The notes under the pieces were generated by a model. That model was given only the letters and a program-made list of their open reading frames with translations. It was not told the origin of the DNA and ran no database searches. The position numbers and the translations under genes are program-made. Below, in pieces: positions 10,030 to 17,605 of a stretch of DNA of 64,000 nt (positions are counted from its first letter, which is position 1; each line of letters begins with the position of its first letter). Source of the stretch: Agromyces sp. 3263 (lineage in GTDB: Bacteria > Actinomycetota > Actinomycetes > Actinomycetales > Microbacteriaceae); contig NZ_JAVDUV010000001.1 in NCBI RefSeq assembly GCF_031456545.1, forward strand, positions 2,793,557 to 2,857,556, given 5' to 3'.

Positions 10030-10722
10030 TCAGGGCTTGGAGGACTTCAGCATGTACCCGAATCCCCGCTTCGTCTGGATCAGCGGCTCGTTCGAGTGCT
10101 GGTCGAGCTTGCGGCGGAGGTAGGAGATGTAGCTCTCGACGATGCCGGCGTCCCCGTTGAAGTCGTACTCCCACACGTGGTCGAGGATCTGGGCCTTCGA
10201 GAGCACGCGGTTCGGGTTCAGCATGAGGTAGCGGAGCAGCTTGAACTCGGTGGGGGAGAGTTCGACGGGCACGTCGCCGACGAGCACCTCGTGAGTGTCC
10301 TGGTCCATGGTCAACTCGCCGGTGCGGATGACCGCGTCCTCCTCGGCGTGCATGGTGCGCCGCAGGATCGCCTTGATGCGCGCCACGATCTCGTCGAGGC
10401 TGAACGGCTTGGTGACGTAGTCGTCGCCGCCGACCGTGAGGCCGGTGATCTTGTCCTCGGTGTCGTCCTTCGCGGTGAGGAACAGGATGGGGGCGGTGTA
10501 GCCCGCCGAGCGGAGTCGCTTGGTGACGCCGAACCCGTTCATGTCGGGCAGCATGACGTCGAGGATGATCAGGTCGGGCTCCTCCTCGAGCACGGCCGAG
10601 ATGGTCTGCGCGCCGTTGCCGACGGCGCGCACGGCAAAGCCGGCGAACCGGAGGCTCGTGGTGAGGAGATCGCGGATATTGGGCTCGTCATCGACGATGA
10701 GAATGCGTGGTCCATCGCTCAT
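10030..10722 (-). CDS. OmpR-family response regulator
   Basis: 230 residues: a receiver domain with acidic pocket D11/D12, phosphoacceptor D55, T83 and K105, then a winged-helix DNA-binding domain (about 130-228) ending in TKRGFGYML. All key receiver residues are present, so it should be phosphorylated by the adjacent kinase and act as a transcription factor. The kinase follows 31 bases after the stop on the same strand, so the pair is one transcript. Similarity by eye is to mycobacterial TcrX/PrrA-like regulators, but the target genes are unknown. Confidence 0.95.
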   Translation of the reverse strand: MSDGPRILIVDDEPNIRDLLTTSLRFAGFAVRAVGNGAQTISAVLEEEPDLIILDVMLPDMNGFGVTKRLRSAGYTAPILFLTAKDDTEDKITGLTVGGDDYVTKPFSLDEIVARIKAILRRTMHAEEDAVIRTGELTMDQDTHEVLVGDVPVELSPTEFKLLRYLMLNPNRVLSKAQILDHVWEYDFNGDAGIVESYISYLRRKLDQHSNEPLIQTKRGFGYMLKSSKP

Positions 10723-10762
10723 GGGGTCATTCTCTTGACGTTCGCTGTGATCTGCCTGTGAG

Positions 10763-11443
10763 TCACTTGGATGCTACGGATGCCGCGGAGATCCGCAGGC
10801 AGCATCCGCCGGCGCCGGGGTCGAGGTGCACCCGACCGGCGTCATCGCCGACCTCCTGCGCCATGGCGCAGACCAGGGCGTGGTTGAGGTCGCAGACGAC
10901 CTCGGGATGCTGCGCCGCGAGCTTGTGGAAGGGGCAGGTGCCGAGCACGGTGTCCCCGCCGTCGGGCCGGGGTTCGAACCCCGATCGCTCGAGGGCGACG
11001 TCGAGCGCCGGTGCGCCGAGGGCGAGGCGACGGCCGGCACGATCGGCCGCGTCGTGCAGCGCGGCTTTCGGAGAGGCGCCCGTCATCGCCTGCTGGATGG
11101 CGTCGGCCATGACGCCGCCGGCGACGGCGTACAGGCGCCGGGGCAGGTCGAGCGCGAACTCCCGGTCGCTGCGCCGGTAGAGCTTCGACGGCCGCCCCGC
11201 CCCCGGCCCGGAGCGGCCGTTGAGGCGGCGGAACTCCACGGCGAGGAGGCCCGCTGCGGCCAGGCGTTCGAGGTGGAACGCGGCGGTGGACCGAGGCAGG
11301 TCGAGCTCGCGGGCGACGACGTCTCGACTGACGGCCTCGTCGTGCTCGACGACGGCGGCGTAGACGCGTCGCCGCAGCGGATCGGCCAGGACCGCCGCCG
11401 CCGACCAGCGGTCGTCGTCGGAGCCGCCGCCTTGGGATGCCAT
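10763..11443 (-). CDS. ArsR/SufR-like transcriptional regulator with cysteine-rich C-terminus
   Basis: 226 residues. The N-terminal winged helix (about 10-85: LADPLRRRVYAAV, then SRDVVARELDLPRSTAAFHLERL) is of ArsR/MarR type. The C-terminal part has cysteines spaced C-x13-C-x7-C (GTCPFH, EVVC, ALVC) and a final GGCC pair, an arrangement like the Fe-S-binding end of SufR-type regulators. An Fe-S or metal cofactor is therefore plausible but unproven. TAGGCT on the minus strand (11451-11456) lies 7 bases before the ATG, suggesting a leaderless mRNA. It is divergent from folE and is a good candidate for controlling that operon. Confidence 0.8.
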   Translation of the reverse strand: MASQGGGSDDDRWSAAAVLADPLRRRVYAAVVEHDEAVSRDVVARELDLPRSTAAFHLERLAAAGLLAVEFRRLNGRSGPGAGRPSKLYRRSDREFALDLPRRLYAVAGGVMADAIQQAMTGASPKAALHDAADRAGRRLALGAPALDVALERSGFEPRPDGGDTVLGTCPFHKLAAQHPEVVCDLNHALVCAMAQEVGDDAGRVHLDPGAGGCCLRISAASVASK

Positions 11444-11471
11444 GATCCGCAGCCTACTCTAAAAACAGGAA

Positions 11472-11503
11472 GCATTGACAGAAGAATGCCGTCGACCTAG
11501 CGT
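11472..11503 (+). promoter_or_regulatory. folE-operon promoter with overlapping palindrome
   Basis: TTGACA (11475-11480), 17-base spacer, TAGCGT (11498-11503). A GCATT-N8-AATGC dyad (11472-11489) covers the -35 box, where a repressor such as the divergent regulator could bind. Initiation near 11510 would leave about 53 nt before the folE ATG. Confidence 0.55.
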
Positions 11504-11562
11504 CGGTGGAAAGCGCGGAATGGGCCGCCCGGCCCCGCCGAACGAGACGCTGGAGGTGCTGC

Positions 11563-12195
11563 ATGAGCCCCGATGGAACGCCCGCCCTCGTGCCGCTGCA
11601 CGCCGTCGCCGACGACGAGGCGCCCCCGATCGACCGCGATCGCGCGCAGCGCGCGATGGCCGACCTGCTCGCCGCCCTCGGCCAGGACCTCGGGTCGCCG
11701 CACCTCGCCGACACGCCGCGGCGCGCGACCGACGCGCTCATCGAACTGCTGTCGCCCGAGCCCTTCCGGGTCACCACGTTCCCGAACGACGAGGGATACG
11801 GCGACCTCGTGCTCCTCACCGAGATCCCGTTCCACTCGCTCTGCGAGCACCACCTGCTCCCGTTCCGCGGCGTCGCCCACGTCGGCTACCTGCCGGGGGA
11901 CCGCCTGGTCGGCCTGTCGAAGCTCGCGCGGATCGTCGAGCACGTGTCGAGGGCGCTCCAGGTGCAGGAGCGGATGACGGAGCAGATCGCCGAGTGGCTC
12001 GACGTCGAGCTCGCCCCGCGCGGCGTGGGCGTCGTGCTCGAGGCCGAACACCTCTGCATGTCACTGCGCGGGCCACGTATCGTGGGCAGCGTGACCACGA
12101 CGAGCAGGTTCTCCGGACTCCTCACCGAGGATCCGCGCCTCCGACAGGCATTCGAGTCGCGGTGCGCGACCCGGGGAACGGGGCGGGCCTCATGA
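11563..12195 (+). CDS. folE: GTP cyclohydrolase I
   Basis: Converts GTP to 7,8-dihydroneopterin triphosphate, the first step of folate and related pterins. 210 residues, with the zinc-site sequences HSLCEHHLLPF and AEHLCMSLRG and the family segment VGLSKLARIVE...RLQ-like (here ALQVQERMTEQIA). ATG 11563 is fixed by GGAGG 6 bases upstream. The stop overlaps the next ATG (ATGA), so it is translationally coupled to the FAD enzyme. It heads a four-gene operon rather than lying with the usual folP/folB/folK cluster, hinting at a special pterin pathway. Confidence 0.95.
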   Translation: MSPDGTPALVPLHAVADDEAPPIDRDRAQRAMADLLAALGQDLGSPHLADTPRRATDALIELLSPEPFRVTTFPNDEGYGDLVLLTEIPFHSLCEHHLLPFRGVAHVGYLPGDRLVGLSKLARIVEHVSRALQVQERMTEQIAEWLDVELAPRGVGVVLEAEHLCMSLRGPRIVGSVTTTSRFSGLLTEDPRLRQAFESRCATRGTGRAS

Positions 12196-13439
12196 ACGGC
12201 GAGCGGAGCATCCTGATCATCGGCGGCGGCCTGGCAGGCGCTCGCGCGGCGGAGGGGGCGCGGGCGGCGGGCTACGACGGGCTGGTGCGCCTCGTCGCGG
12301 CGGAGGACGAGATGCCGTACATCCGTCCACCGCTCTCGAAGGAGTTCCTGAACGGCGGCGGCTCCCGCGACGACCTCGACGTGCATCCCGCGGAATGGTA
12401 CCCCGAGCACCGGGTCGACGTGCTCCGCGGCATCCGTGCCACCGCGCTCGACGTCGGGGGACACCGGGTGCGGCTCGACGACGGCCGTGACCTCGGCTAC
12501 GACCGCCTGCTGCTCGCGACCGGGTCGGAGCCGCGTCGGTGGCCGGGCGCGGGCGCCGACCTCGCCGGCGTCCACACCCTGCGTACGGTGGGCGACTCGG
12601 TGGCGCTCCGCGAGCTGCTCTCGCCCGGGGGTCGTCGCATCGCGCTCATCGGCAGCGGTTGGATCGGGCTCGAGGTCGCGGCGGCCGCGCGCGGCTACGG
12701 CAACGACGTCACGGTCGTCGCGCCCGACGCGGTGCCGCTCGAGGGAGCGATCGGCCGCGCAGCGGGCGAGGTGTTCGCGCGCCTGCACCGCGACCACGGG
12801 GTCGACCTCCGCATGTCGACGAAGGTCCACGGGATCGCCGGCGATGACGGCCGCGCGACCGGCGTGGCACTCGAGGGCGGCGAGGTGGTGCCCGCAGATG
12901 CGGTGATCGTCGCCATCGGCGCCTCGCCCGCGACCGCACTCGCCGAGGCGGCCGGCATCGAGGTCGACGACGGCGTCATGACGGATGCCGCGTTCCGCAC
13001 GAGCGCTGAGGACGTCTTCGCCGTGGGCGACGTCGCGAACGTGTACCAGCCCTTCCTCGGCCGGCACCTGCGCACGGAGCATTGGGCGACCGCGGAGCAC
13101 CACGGCCCCGCGGCCGGCCGCTCGATGGCCGGCGAGCACGTCGAGTTCGACGAGCCGCCCTACTTCTACACGGACCAGTACGATCTCGGCATGGAGTTCT
13201 CGGGCTACGGTCCTCTCATGGCGGGCGTCGAGCCCGTGTTCCGCGGCGACGTGCCGGGGCGCGAGTTCATCGCCTTCTGGCTGGCAGACGACCGGGTCGT
13301 CGCAGGCATGAACGTCAACGTCTGGGACGTCAACGAGCAGGTGCAGCAGCTCATCCGCTCACGGGCCCGCATCGATGGCGCCCGGATCGTCGACCCGGCC
13401 GTGCCCCTCGAGCGCCTCGTCGCCGAGGCGACGGCATGA
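12192..13439 (+). CDS. FAD-dependent ferredoxin/rubredoxin-reductase-like oxidoreductase
   Basis: 415 residues of the pyridine-nucleotide-disulfide oxidoreductase superfamily, with a C-terminal Reductase_C domain. The FAD motif IIGGGLAGARAAE is at about 8-20, the NAD(P)H motif IALIGSGWIGLEVA near 150, and the second FAD motif DVFAVGDVA near 277. PYIRPPLSKEFL is typical of ferredoxin reductases such as rhodocoxin or putidaredoxin reductase. No CxxC redox pair is seen, so it should pass electrons to a separate iron-sulfur protein or act on a small substrate. Start ATG overlaps the folE stop, and its own stop overlaps a mini-ORF leading into folP2. Confidence 0.92.
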   Translation: MNGERSILIIGGGLAGARAAEGARAAGYDGLVRLVAAEDEMPYIRPPLSKEFLNGGGSRDDLDVHPAEWYPEHRVDVLRGIRATALDVGGHRVRLDDGRDLGYDRLLLATGSEPRRWPGAGADLAGVHTLRTVGDSVALRELLSPGGRRIALIGSGWIGLEVAAAARGYGNDVTVVAPDAVPLEGAIGRAAGEVFARLHRDHGVDLRMSTKVHGIAGDDGRATGVALEGGEVVPADAVIVAIGASPATALAEAAGIEVDDGVMTDAAFRTSAEDVFAVGDVANVYQPFLGRHLRTEHWATAEHHGPAAGRSMAGEHVEFDEPPYFYTDQYDLGMEFSGYGPLMAGVEPVFRGDVPGREFIAFWLADDRVVAGMNVNVWDVNEQVQQLIRSRARIDGARIVDPAVPLERLVAEATA

Positions 13440-13480
13440 CCTCCCCCTGCCGCGCGAGCGCCGCCCAGGTCACCGCGTGA
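13436..13480 (+). CDS. Possible 14-residue coupling ORF
   Basis: ATG at 13436 overlaps the FAD gene's TGA, and the TGA at 13478-13480 overlaps the GTG start of folP2. A ribosome could therefore pass from the FAD enzyme to folP2 without losing contact. The peptide (MTSPCRASAAQVTA) is unlikely to have its own function. This is an inference from overlap geometry only. Confidence 0.3.
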   Translation: MTSPCRASAAQVTA

Positions 13481-14397
13481 GCGGCCCGCTCGGCTGGGTC
13501 GAGCCCGCGTTCGCCCATCCGGTGCGTCGCATCGCGGGTCGCGAGGTCGACTTCCGACGTTCCATCGCCGTGATGGCCGTGGTCAACCGCACCCCCGACT
13601 CGTTCTACGACCGCGGCGCGACCTTCGGCCTCGACGCCGCCGTCGACGCCGGCAAGCGCGCCATCGCGCAGGGCGCCGCGTGGATCGACATCGGCGGCGC
13701 GAAGTTCGGGCCGGGTCCCGCGATCCCCGTCGGCGAGGAGATCGATCGCGTGGTGCCGGTCGTGGCGGCGCTCGCGGGTGCGGGGGCCGCGCTCTCCGTC
13801 GACACGTTCCACGCCGAGGTCGCCGCCGCGGCCATCGCCGCCGGCGCCGACGTCATCAACGACACCACGGGCGTGCACGATCCGGCGATCGCGGAGGTGG
13901 TCGCGGCATCCGCTGCCACGCTCGTCATCACGCACAGCCGTGCCGAACCCCGCCAGTGGTTCCCGCGGCCCGAGTACGACGACGTCGTGGGCGAGGTCGC
14001 CGCGTTCCTCGAGGAGCGCACCGCACTCGCCGTCGCGCACGGCGTGCCCGAGGAGCGGATCGTGCTCGACCCGGGGCACGACCTGAACAAGAACACACGC
14101 CACAGCCTCGAGCTGACCCGACGGTTCGGCGAGCTCACACGGCTCGGGTTCCCGCTCGTCGCCGCGGTGTCGAACAAGGACTTCATCGGCGAGACGCTCG
14201 ACCGCGCGCGCGACGCTCGACTCGCCGGTTCCCTCGCGGCGGCGGTCTTCTGCGTCACCCAGGGCGCCCGCATCCTGCGCATGCACAACGTCGCCGAATC
14301 GGTCGACGCGGCGCGGATGATCGAGGCCGTCATGGGATGGCGCGAACCGACCCATCTCAGGCACAACATGGGCGACGGCCCGAACGAGGAGCCATGA
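13477..14397 (+). CDS. folP2: Dihydropteroate synthase paralogue, FolP2 type
   Basis: 306-residue TIM-barrel protein of the pterin-binding family. It has NRTPDSFYDRG, DIGGAKFGPG, ALSVDTFHAE, DVINDTTG, VLDPGHDLNKNT and VSNKDFIGE. True DHPS has an ESTRPG loop and PGIGFGK-like segments; here these are replaced, as in mycobacterial FolP2, which as I recall has not shown DHPS activity. It may condense or bind another pterin. GTG 13477 is chosen because it begins where family similarity begins and couples to the mini-ORF. The stop overlaps the next gene's ATG. The symbol denotes the subfamily, not proven function. Confidence 0.82.
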   Translation: MSGPLGWVEPAFAHPVRRIAGREVDFRRSIAVMAVVNRTPDSFYDRGATFGLDAAVDAGKRAIAQGAAWIDIGGAKFGPGPAIPVGEEIDRVVPVVAALAGAGAALSVDTFHAEVAAAAIAAGADVINDTTGVHDPAIAEVVAASAATLVITHSRAEPRQWFPRPEYDDVVGEVAAFLEERTALAVAHGVPEERIVLDPGHDLNKNTRHSLELTRRFGELTRLGFPLVAAVSNKDFIGETLDRARDARLAGSLAAAVFCVTQGARILRMHNVAESVDAARMIEAVMGWREPTHLRHNMGDGPNEEP

Positions 14398-15107
14398 CCG
14401 CGCCGACGAGGGAAGAGCTCCTCGAGGCCTACGCGATCGCCGACCGCGAGATGCCCGCGGTGCGGATGAACTTCGTCACCAGCCTCGACGGGGCGGTGAC
14501 CCTCGAGGGGCGAAGCGGGAGCCTCGGCGACGAGCACGACCGCCTCGCCATGCAGGTGCTGCGCACGCTCGCCGACGTGGTGCTGGTCGGCGCGGGCACG
14601 GTGCGGGTCGAGGGATACGGCGGCCTGCAGGTCGGCGAAGCGGATGCCGCGTGGCGGCGGTCGCGCGGGCTCCCGCCGCAGCCCCGGCTGGCCGTGGTCT
14701 CGTCGCGTCTCGACCTCGGTCCCGAGCATCCGGTGTTCGCGCGCGCGGTGGAGCGGCCGATCGTCGTGACGCGCGACGCGGCGCCCGCCGACCGACGCGA
14801 CGCGCTCGCCGAGGTCGCCGATGTGCTGGTGTGCGGCGACGACACCGTCGACCTCGCGGCGATGCTCGACGCCTTCGCCCGCCTCGGCCTGCGGCAGGTG
14901 CTCTGCGAGGGCGGCCCGCACCTGTTCGGCTCGCTGGTCGAGTCGGATCTCGTCGACGAGCTCTGCCTCAGCCTGAGTCCGCTCCTGGTCGCGGGCGGCG
15001 CCGGCCGCATCGTGCGCGGGGCGCCCGAGGTCGAGCAACGGATGCGGCTCGTGCATGCGATCCCCGCCGGCGACCTGCTGCTGCTGCGGTACTCACGGGC
15101 GCGCTGA
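14394..15107 (+). CDS. RibD C-terminal-type pyrimidine/pterin reductase
   Basis: 237 residues with a dihydrofolate-reductase-like fold of the RibD_C family. MNFVTSLDGAVTLEG, LADVVLVGAGTVRVEGY and the NADPH-site CEGGPHLFGSL are all in place. No deaminase domain is present. Homologues reduce the ribosyl group of a riboflavin intermediate or act as alternative dihydrofolate reductases. Placed after folE and folP2 with an ATGA overlap, reduction of the operon's pterin product is the simplest inference. It is last in the coupled operon. Confidence 0.88.
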   Translation: MTAPTREELLEAYAIADREMPAVRMNFVTSLDGAVTLEGRSGSLGDEHDRLAMQVLRTLADVVLVGAGTVRVEGYGGLQVGEADAAWRRSRGLPPQPRLAVVSSRLDLGPEHPVFARAVERPIVVTRDAAPADRRDALAEVADVLVCGDDTVDLAAMLDAFARLGLRQVLCEGGPHLFGSLVESDLVDELCLSLSPLLVAGGAGRIVRGAPEVEQRMRLVHAIPAGDLLLLRYSRAR

Positions 15108-15173
15108 CTCGGTCGAACGCGCGCGCGTGACGCGGTCGAACGCTCCGCGTCGAGCGAGCCCGGCGGCCGCGGG

Positions 15174-15770
15174 TCAGCGCACCGGCCGGTACGCGAGGTG
15201 CGTGACGAGCGAGGTCCCCCGTGACGAGACCTGCTCGAACGCCGCCGGCGGCACCCCGTCGAAGAGGCGAGGGCCCGCCCCGATGATCGTGGGCGTCACG
15301 TGCACGCGGACCTCGTCGACGAGCCCGGCGGCGAGGAACTGGTTGACCGTCGCGGCGCCACCGACGATCACGACGTCGCGGTCGCCGGCGGCCGCCCTGG
15401 CCCGCTCGAGCGCCGAGTGGAGTCCCGCCGTCACGAAGTGGAACGTGGTGCCGCCCGCCATCGCGAGGTCGGGTCGTTCCCGGTGCGCGAGGACGAACAC
15501 CGGCGCGTGGTAGAGCGGCTCGTCGCCCCACCACCCGCTCCAGTCGAGGTCCCACTCGCCCCGGTCGGGGCCGAACATGTTGCGCCCCATGATGAAGGCG
15601 CCGGCGTCGAGCATGGCGTCGAACTCGTCCCGGTTCTCCGCGCCGTCCTCGATCATCCAGTCGTAGAGGCGGTTGTGCTCGATCCTCCCGAAGGGCAGGT
15701 CGCGGGTCTGGCCGGGTCCGGCCATGTAGCCGTCCATCGAGACGGCGACGTCGCAGACGACGTTGGACAT
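15174..15770 (-). CDS. Dihydrofolate reductase-family (RibD_C) protein
   Basis: 198 residues. VAVSMDGYMAGPGQ at the start, FIMGRNMFG in the middle and VIVGGAATVNQFLAAGLVDEVRVHV near the end are the DHFR-like/RibD_C signature. GGGAGGAG lies about 7 bases before ATG 15770, settling the start. The substrate is unknown; many such proteins are orphan NADPH reductases. It is convergent with the folE operon (66-base gap) and begins next to a duplicated palindromic operator, so its expression is probably controlled by a dedicated regulator encoded elsewhere. Confidence 0.85.
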   Translation of the reverse strand: MSNVVCDVAVSMDGYMAGPGQTRDLPFGRIEHNRLYDWMIEDGAENRDEFDAMLDAGAFIMGRNMFGPDRGEWDLDWSGWWGDEPLYHAPVFVLAHRERPDLAMAGGTTFHFVTAGLHSALERARAAAGDRDVVIVGGAATVNQFLAAGLVDEVRVHVTPTIIGAGPRLFDGVPPAAFEQVSSRGTSLVTHLAYRPVR

Positions 15771-15790
15771 GGGTGTCTCCTCCCTGCAAA

Positions 15791-15855
15791 ACCGATTGCG
15801 AAGTGCAATCGGTATGTCCAGAGGGTAGCCACTCCGCTTGCAGTCTGCAATCGGT
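15791..15855. promoter_or_regulatory. Duplicated operator upstream of the RibD_C gene
   Basis: Two 18-base direct copies of TTGC-N4-TGCAATCGGT lie at 15796-15813 and 15838-15855, 42 bases apart (four helical turns, same face). The first copy is extended into a perfect palindrome ACCGATTGC-N5-GCAATCGGT (15791-15813); the second contains TTGCAGTCTGCAA. This is typical of a repressor that binds two sites. Confidence 0.65.
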
Positions 15856-15900
15856 TTTTCGCCCATGCCGGAGACATGGCGGTTCGCACGGGTGCGGTGG

Positions 15901-17541
15901 TTACGCCGCGAGCCCGTGCGCGTCGAGGATCGTGTAGCTGTAGCCCTGCTCGGCCAGGAACCGCTGTCGGTTCTGCGCGAAGTCCTGGTCGACGGTGTCG
16001 CGGGCGACGAGGGTGTAGAAGTTCGCCGAGAGTCCCGACTCCTTCGGCCGCAGCAGGCGGCCGAGGCGCTGGGCCTCCTCCTGGCGCGAGCCGAACGAGC
16101 CCGACACCTGGATCGCCACGGTCGCCTCGGGGAGGTCGACCGAGAAGTTCGCGACCTTCGACACGACGAGCACCGGGGTGCGCCCGTCACGGAACTCCTG
16201 GAAGAGCCGCTCTCGCTCGTCGACCGGCGTCGCGCCCGTGAGCTGCGGGGCGCCGAGGGTCTCGGCGAGCTCGTCGATCTGGTCGAGGTACTGGCCGATC
16301 ACGAGGATCCGCTCGCCGGCGTGCTTCGCCACGAGCTCCTTCACCACGCCGAGCTTCGCGGGTGCGGTCGCCGCGAGCCGGTACCGCTCGTCGTCGGCGG
16401 ATGCCGCGTACGCGAGCCGCTCCGACTGGGGCAGGTCGATGCGCACCTCGTAGCAGGCCGCGGGGGAGATGAAGCCCTGCGCCTCGATCTCCTTCCACGG
16501 CGCGTCGAACCGCTTGGGACCGATGAGGGAGAACACGTCGCCCTCCCGCCCGTCCTCACGCACGAGCGTCGCGGTGAGGCCGAGGCGACGGCGCGCCTGC
16601 AGCTCGGCGGTGAGCTTGAAGACGGGCGCGGGCAGCAGGTGCACCTCGTCATAGACGACGAGGCCCCAGTCGAGCGCGTCGAGCAGCGCCAGATGGGCGT
16701 ACTCGCCCTTCCGCTTCGCGGTGAGGATCTGGTACGTGGCGATGGTGACGGGCTTGACCTCCTTCACCTGCCCCGAGTACTCGCCGATCTCCTCGGCGGT
16801 GAGGCTCGTGCGCTTCAGCAGTTCGTCGCGCCACTGCCTGGCCGACACCGTGTTGGTCACGAGGATGAGCGTGGTGGTCTTCGCCGTGGCCATGGCGCCG
16901 GCGCCGACGAGGGTCTTGCCCGCGCCGCACGGCAGCACGACCACGCCCGAGCCGCCGTCGAAGAAGTTGTCGACGGCCTTCTGCTGGTAGTCGCGCAGGT
17001 GCCAGCTCGTCTGGTCGAGGTCGATCGGATGCGGCGTGCCGGGCGTGTACCCGGCGAGGTCCTCGGCCGGCCAGCCCAGCTTCACGAGCTCCTGCTTGAG
17101 GGCGCCGCGCGCCCACGCCGCGACGAGGAAGCTCTCGTCATCGATCCGCTCGGTGAGCAGCGGCGCGATGCGCTTGGCGTTCGCCACCTCGGTGAGCACG
17201 GCGATGTCGGTGGAGTACAGGCGCAGGGCGCCGTCGTCGGTGCGGTCGACGATGAGCCGGCCGTAGCGGCCGACGGTCTCGCGCATGTCGACGGCCACGG
17301 TCTGCGGCACGGGGAACTTGGCGTACCGCTCGAGCGTGCCGAGCATGTCCTCGGCTCCGTGGCCGGCGGCGCGGGCGTTCCACAGCCCGAGACGGGTGAT
17401 GCGATAGGTGTGCACGTGCTCGGGGGCGCGCTCGAGCTCGGCGAAGACCGCGAGGTCGTGCCGCGCGTCCTCCGCGAGCGGATGGGCGACTTCGAGGAGC
17501 ACGGTGCGGTCGCTCTGCACGATGAGTGGGCCGTCTGACAT
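15901..17541 (-). CDS. XPB/ERCC3-family DNA helicase
   Basis: 546-residue SF2 helicase related to eukaryotic XPB and to the mycobacterial ercc3 protein. After an N-terminal damage-recognition-like domain (1-165), motor domain 1 has Walker A LPCGAGKT (203-210), the DEVH box (298-301), GLTAT (321-325) and the RED motif (328-330) typical of XPB. Motor domain 2 ends with the arginine-finger segment EEAQRLGRLLRP. It unwinds or melts DNA during repair or transcription. TAGACT (17550-17555) lies 8 bases before the ATG. The helicase-associated protein sits 64 bases upstream on the same strand and is the probable partner. Confidence 0.95.
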   Translation of the reverse strand: MSDGPLIVQSDRTVLLEVAHPLAEDARHDLAVFAELERAPEHVHTYRITRLGLWNARAAGHGAEDMLGTLERYAKFPVPQTVAVDMRETVGRYGRLIVDRTDDGALRLYSTDIAVLTEVANAKRIAPLLTERIDDESFLVAAWARGALKQELVKLGWPAEDLAGYTPGTPHPIDLDQTSWHLRDYQQKAVDNFFDGGSGVVVLPCGAGKTLVGAGAMATAKTTTLILVTNTVSARQWRDELLKRTSLTAEEIGEYSGQVKEVKPVTIATYQILTAKRKGEYAHLALLDALDWGLVVYDEVHLLPAPVFKLTAELQARRRLGLTATLVREDGREGDVFSLIGPKRFDAPWKEIEAQGFISPAACYEVRIDLPQSERLAYAASADDERYRLAATAPAKLGVVKELVAKHAGERILVIGQYLDQIDELAETLGAPQLTGATPVDERERLFQEFRDGRTPVLVVSKVANFSVDLPEATVAIQVSGSFGSRQEEAQRLGRLLRPKESGLSANFYTLVARDTVDQDFAQNRQRFLAEQGYSYTILDAHGLAA

Positions 17542-17605
17542 AGCGTTCGAGTCTACGCCCGCTTCGGGGGACGACGGCCGCCACGCGGCATCCGTCGCCC
17601 GCGCC

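Noticed and set aside
15171..16190. N-terminal extension of the RibD_C protein back to 16190.
   Set aside because: The extension lies inside the XPB gene and is Arg/Ser-rich; ATG 15770 has a strong ribosome site.
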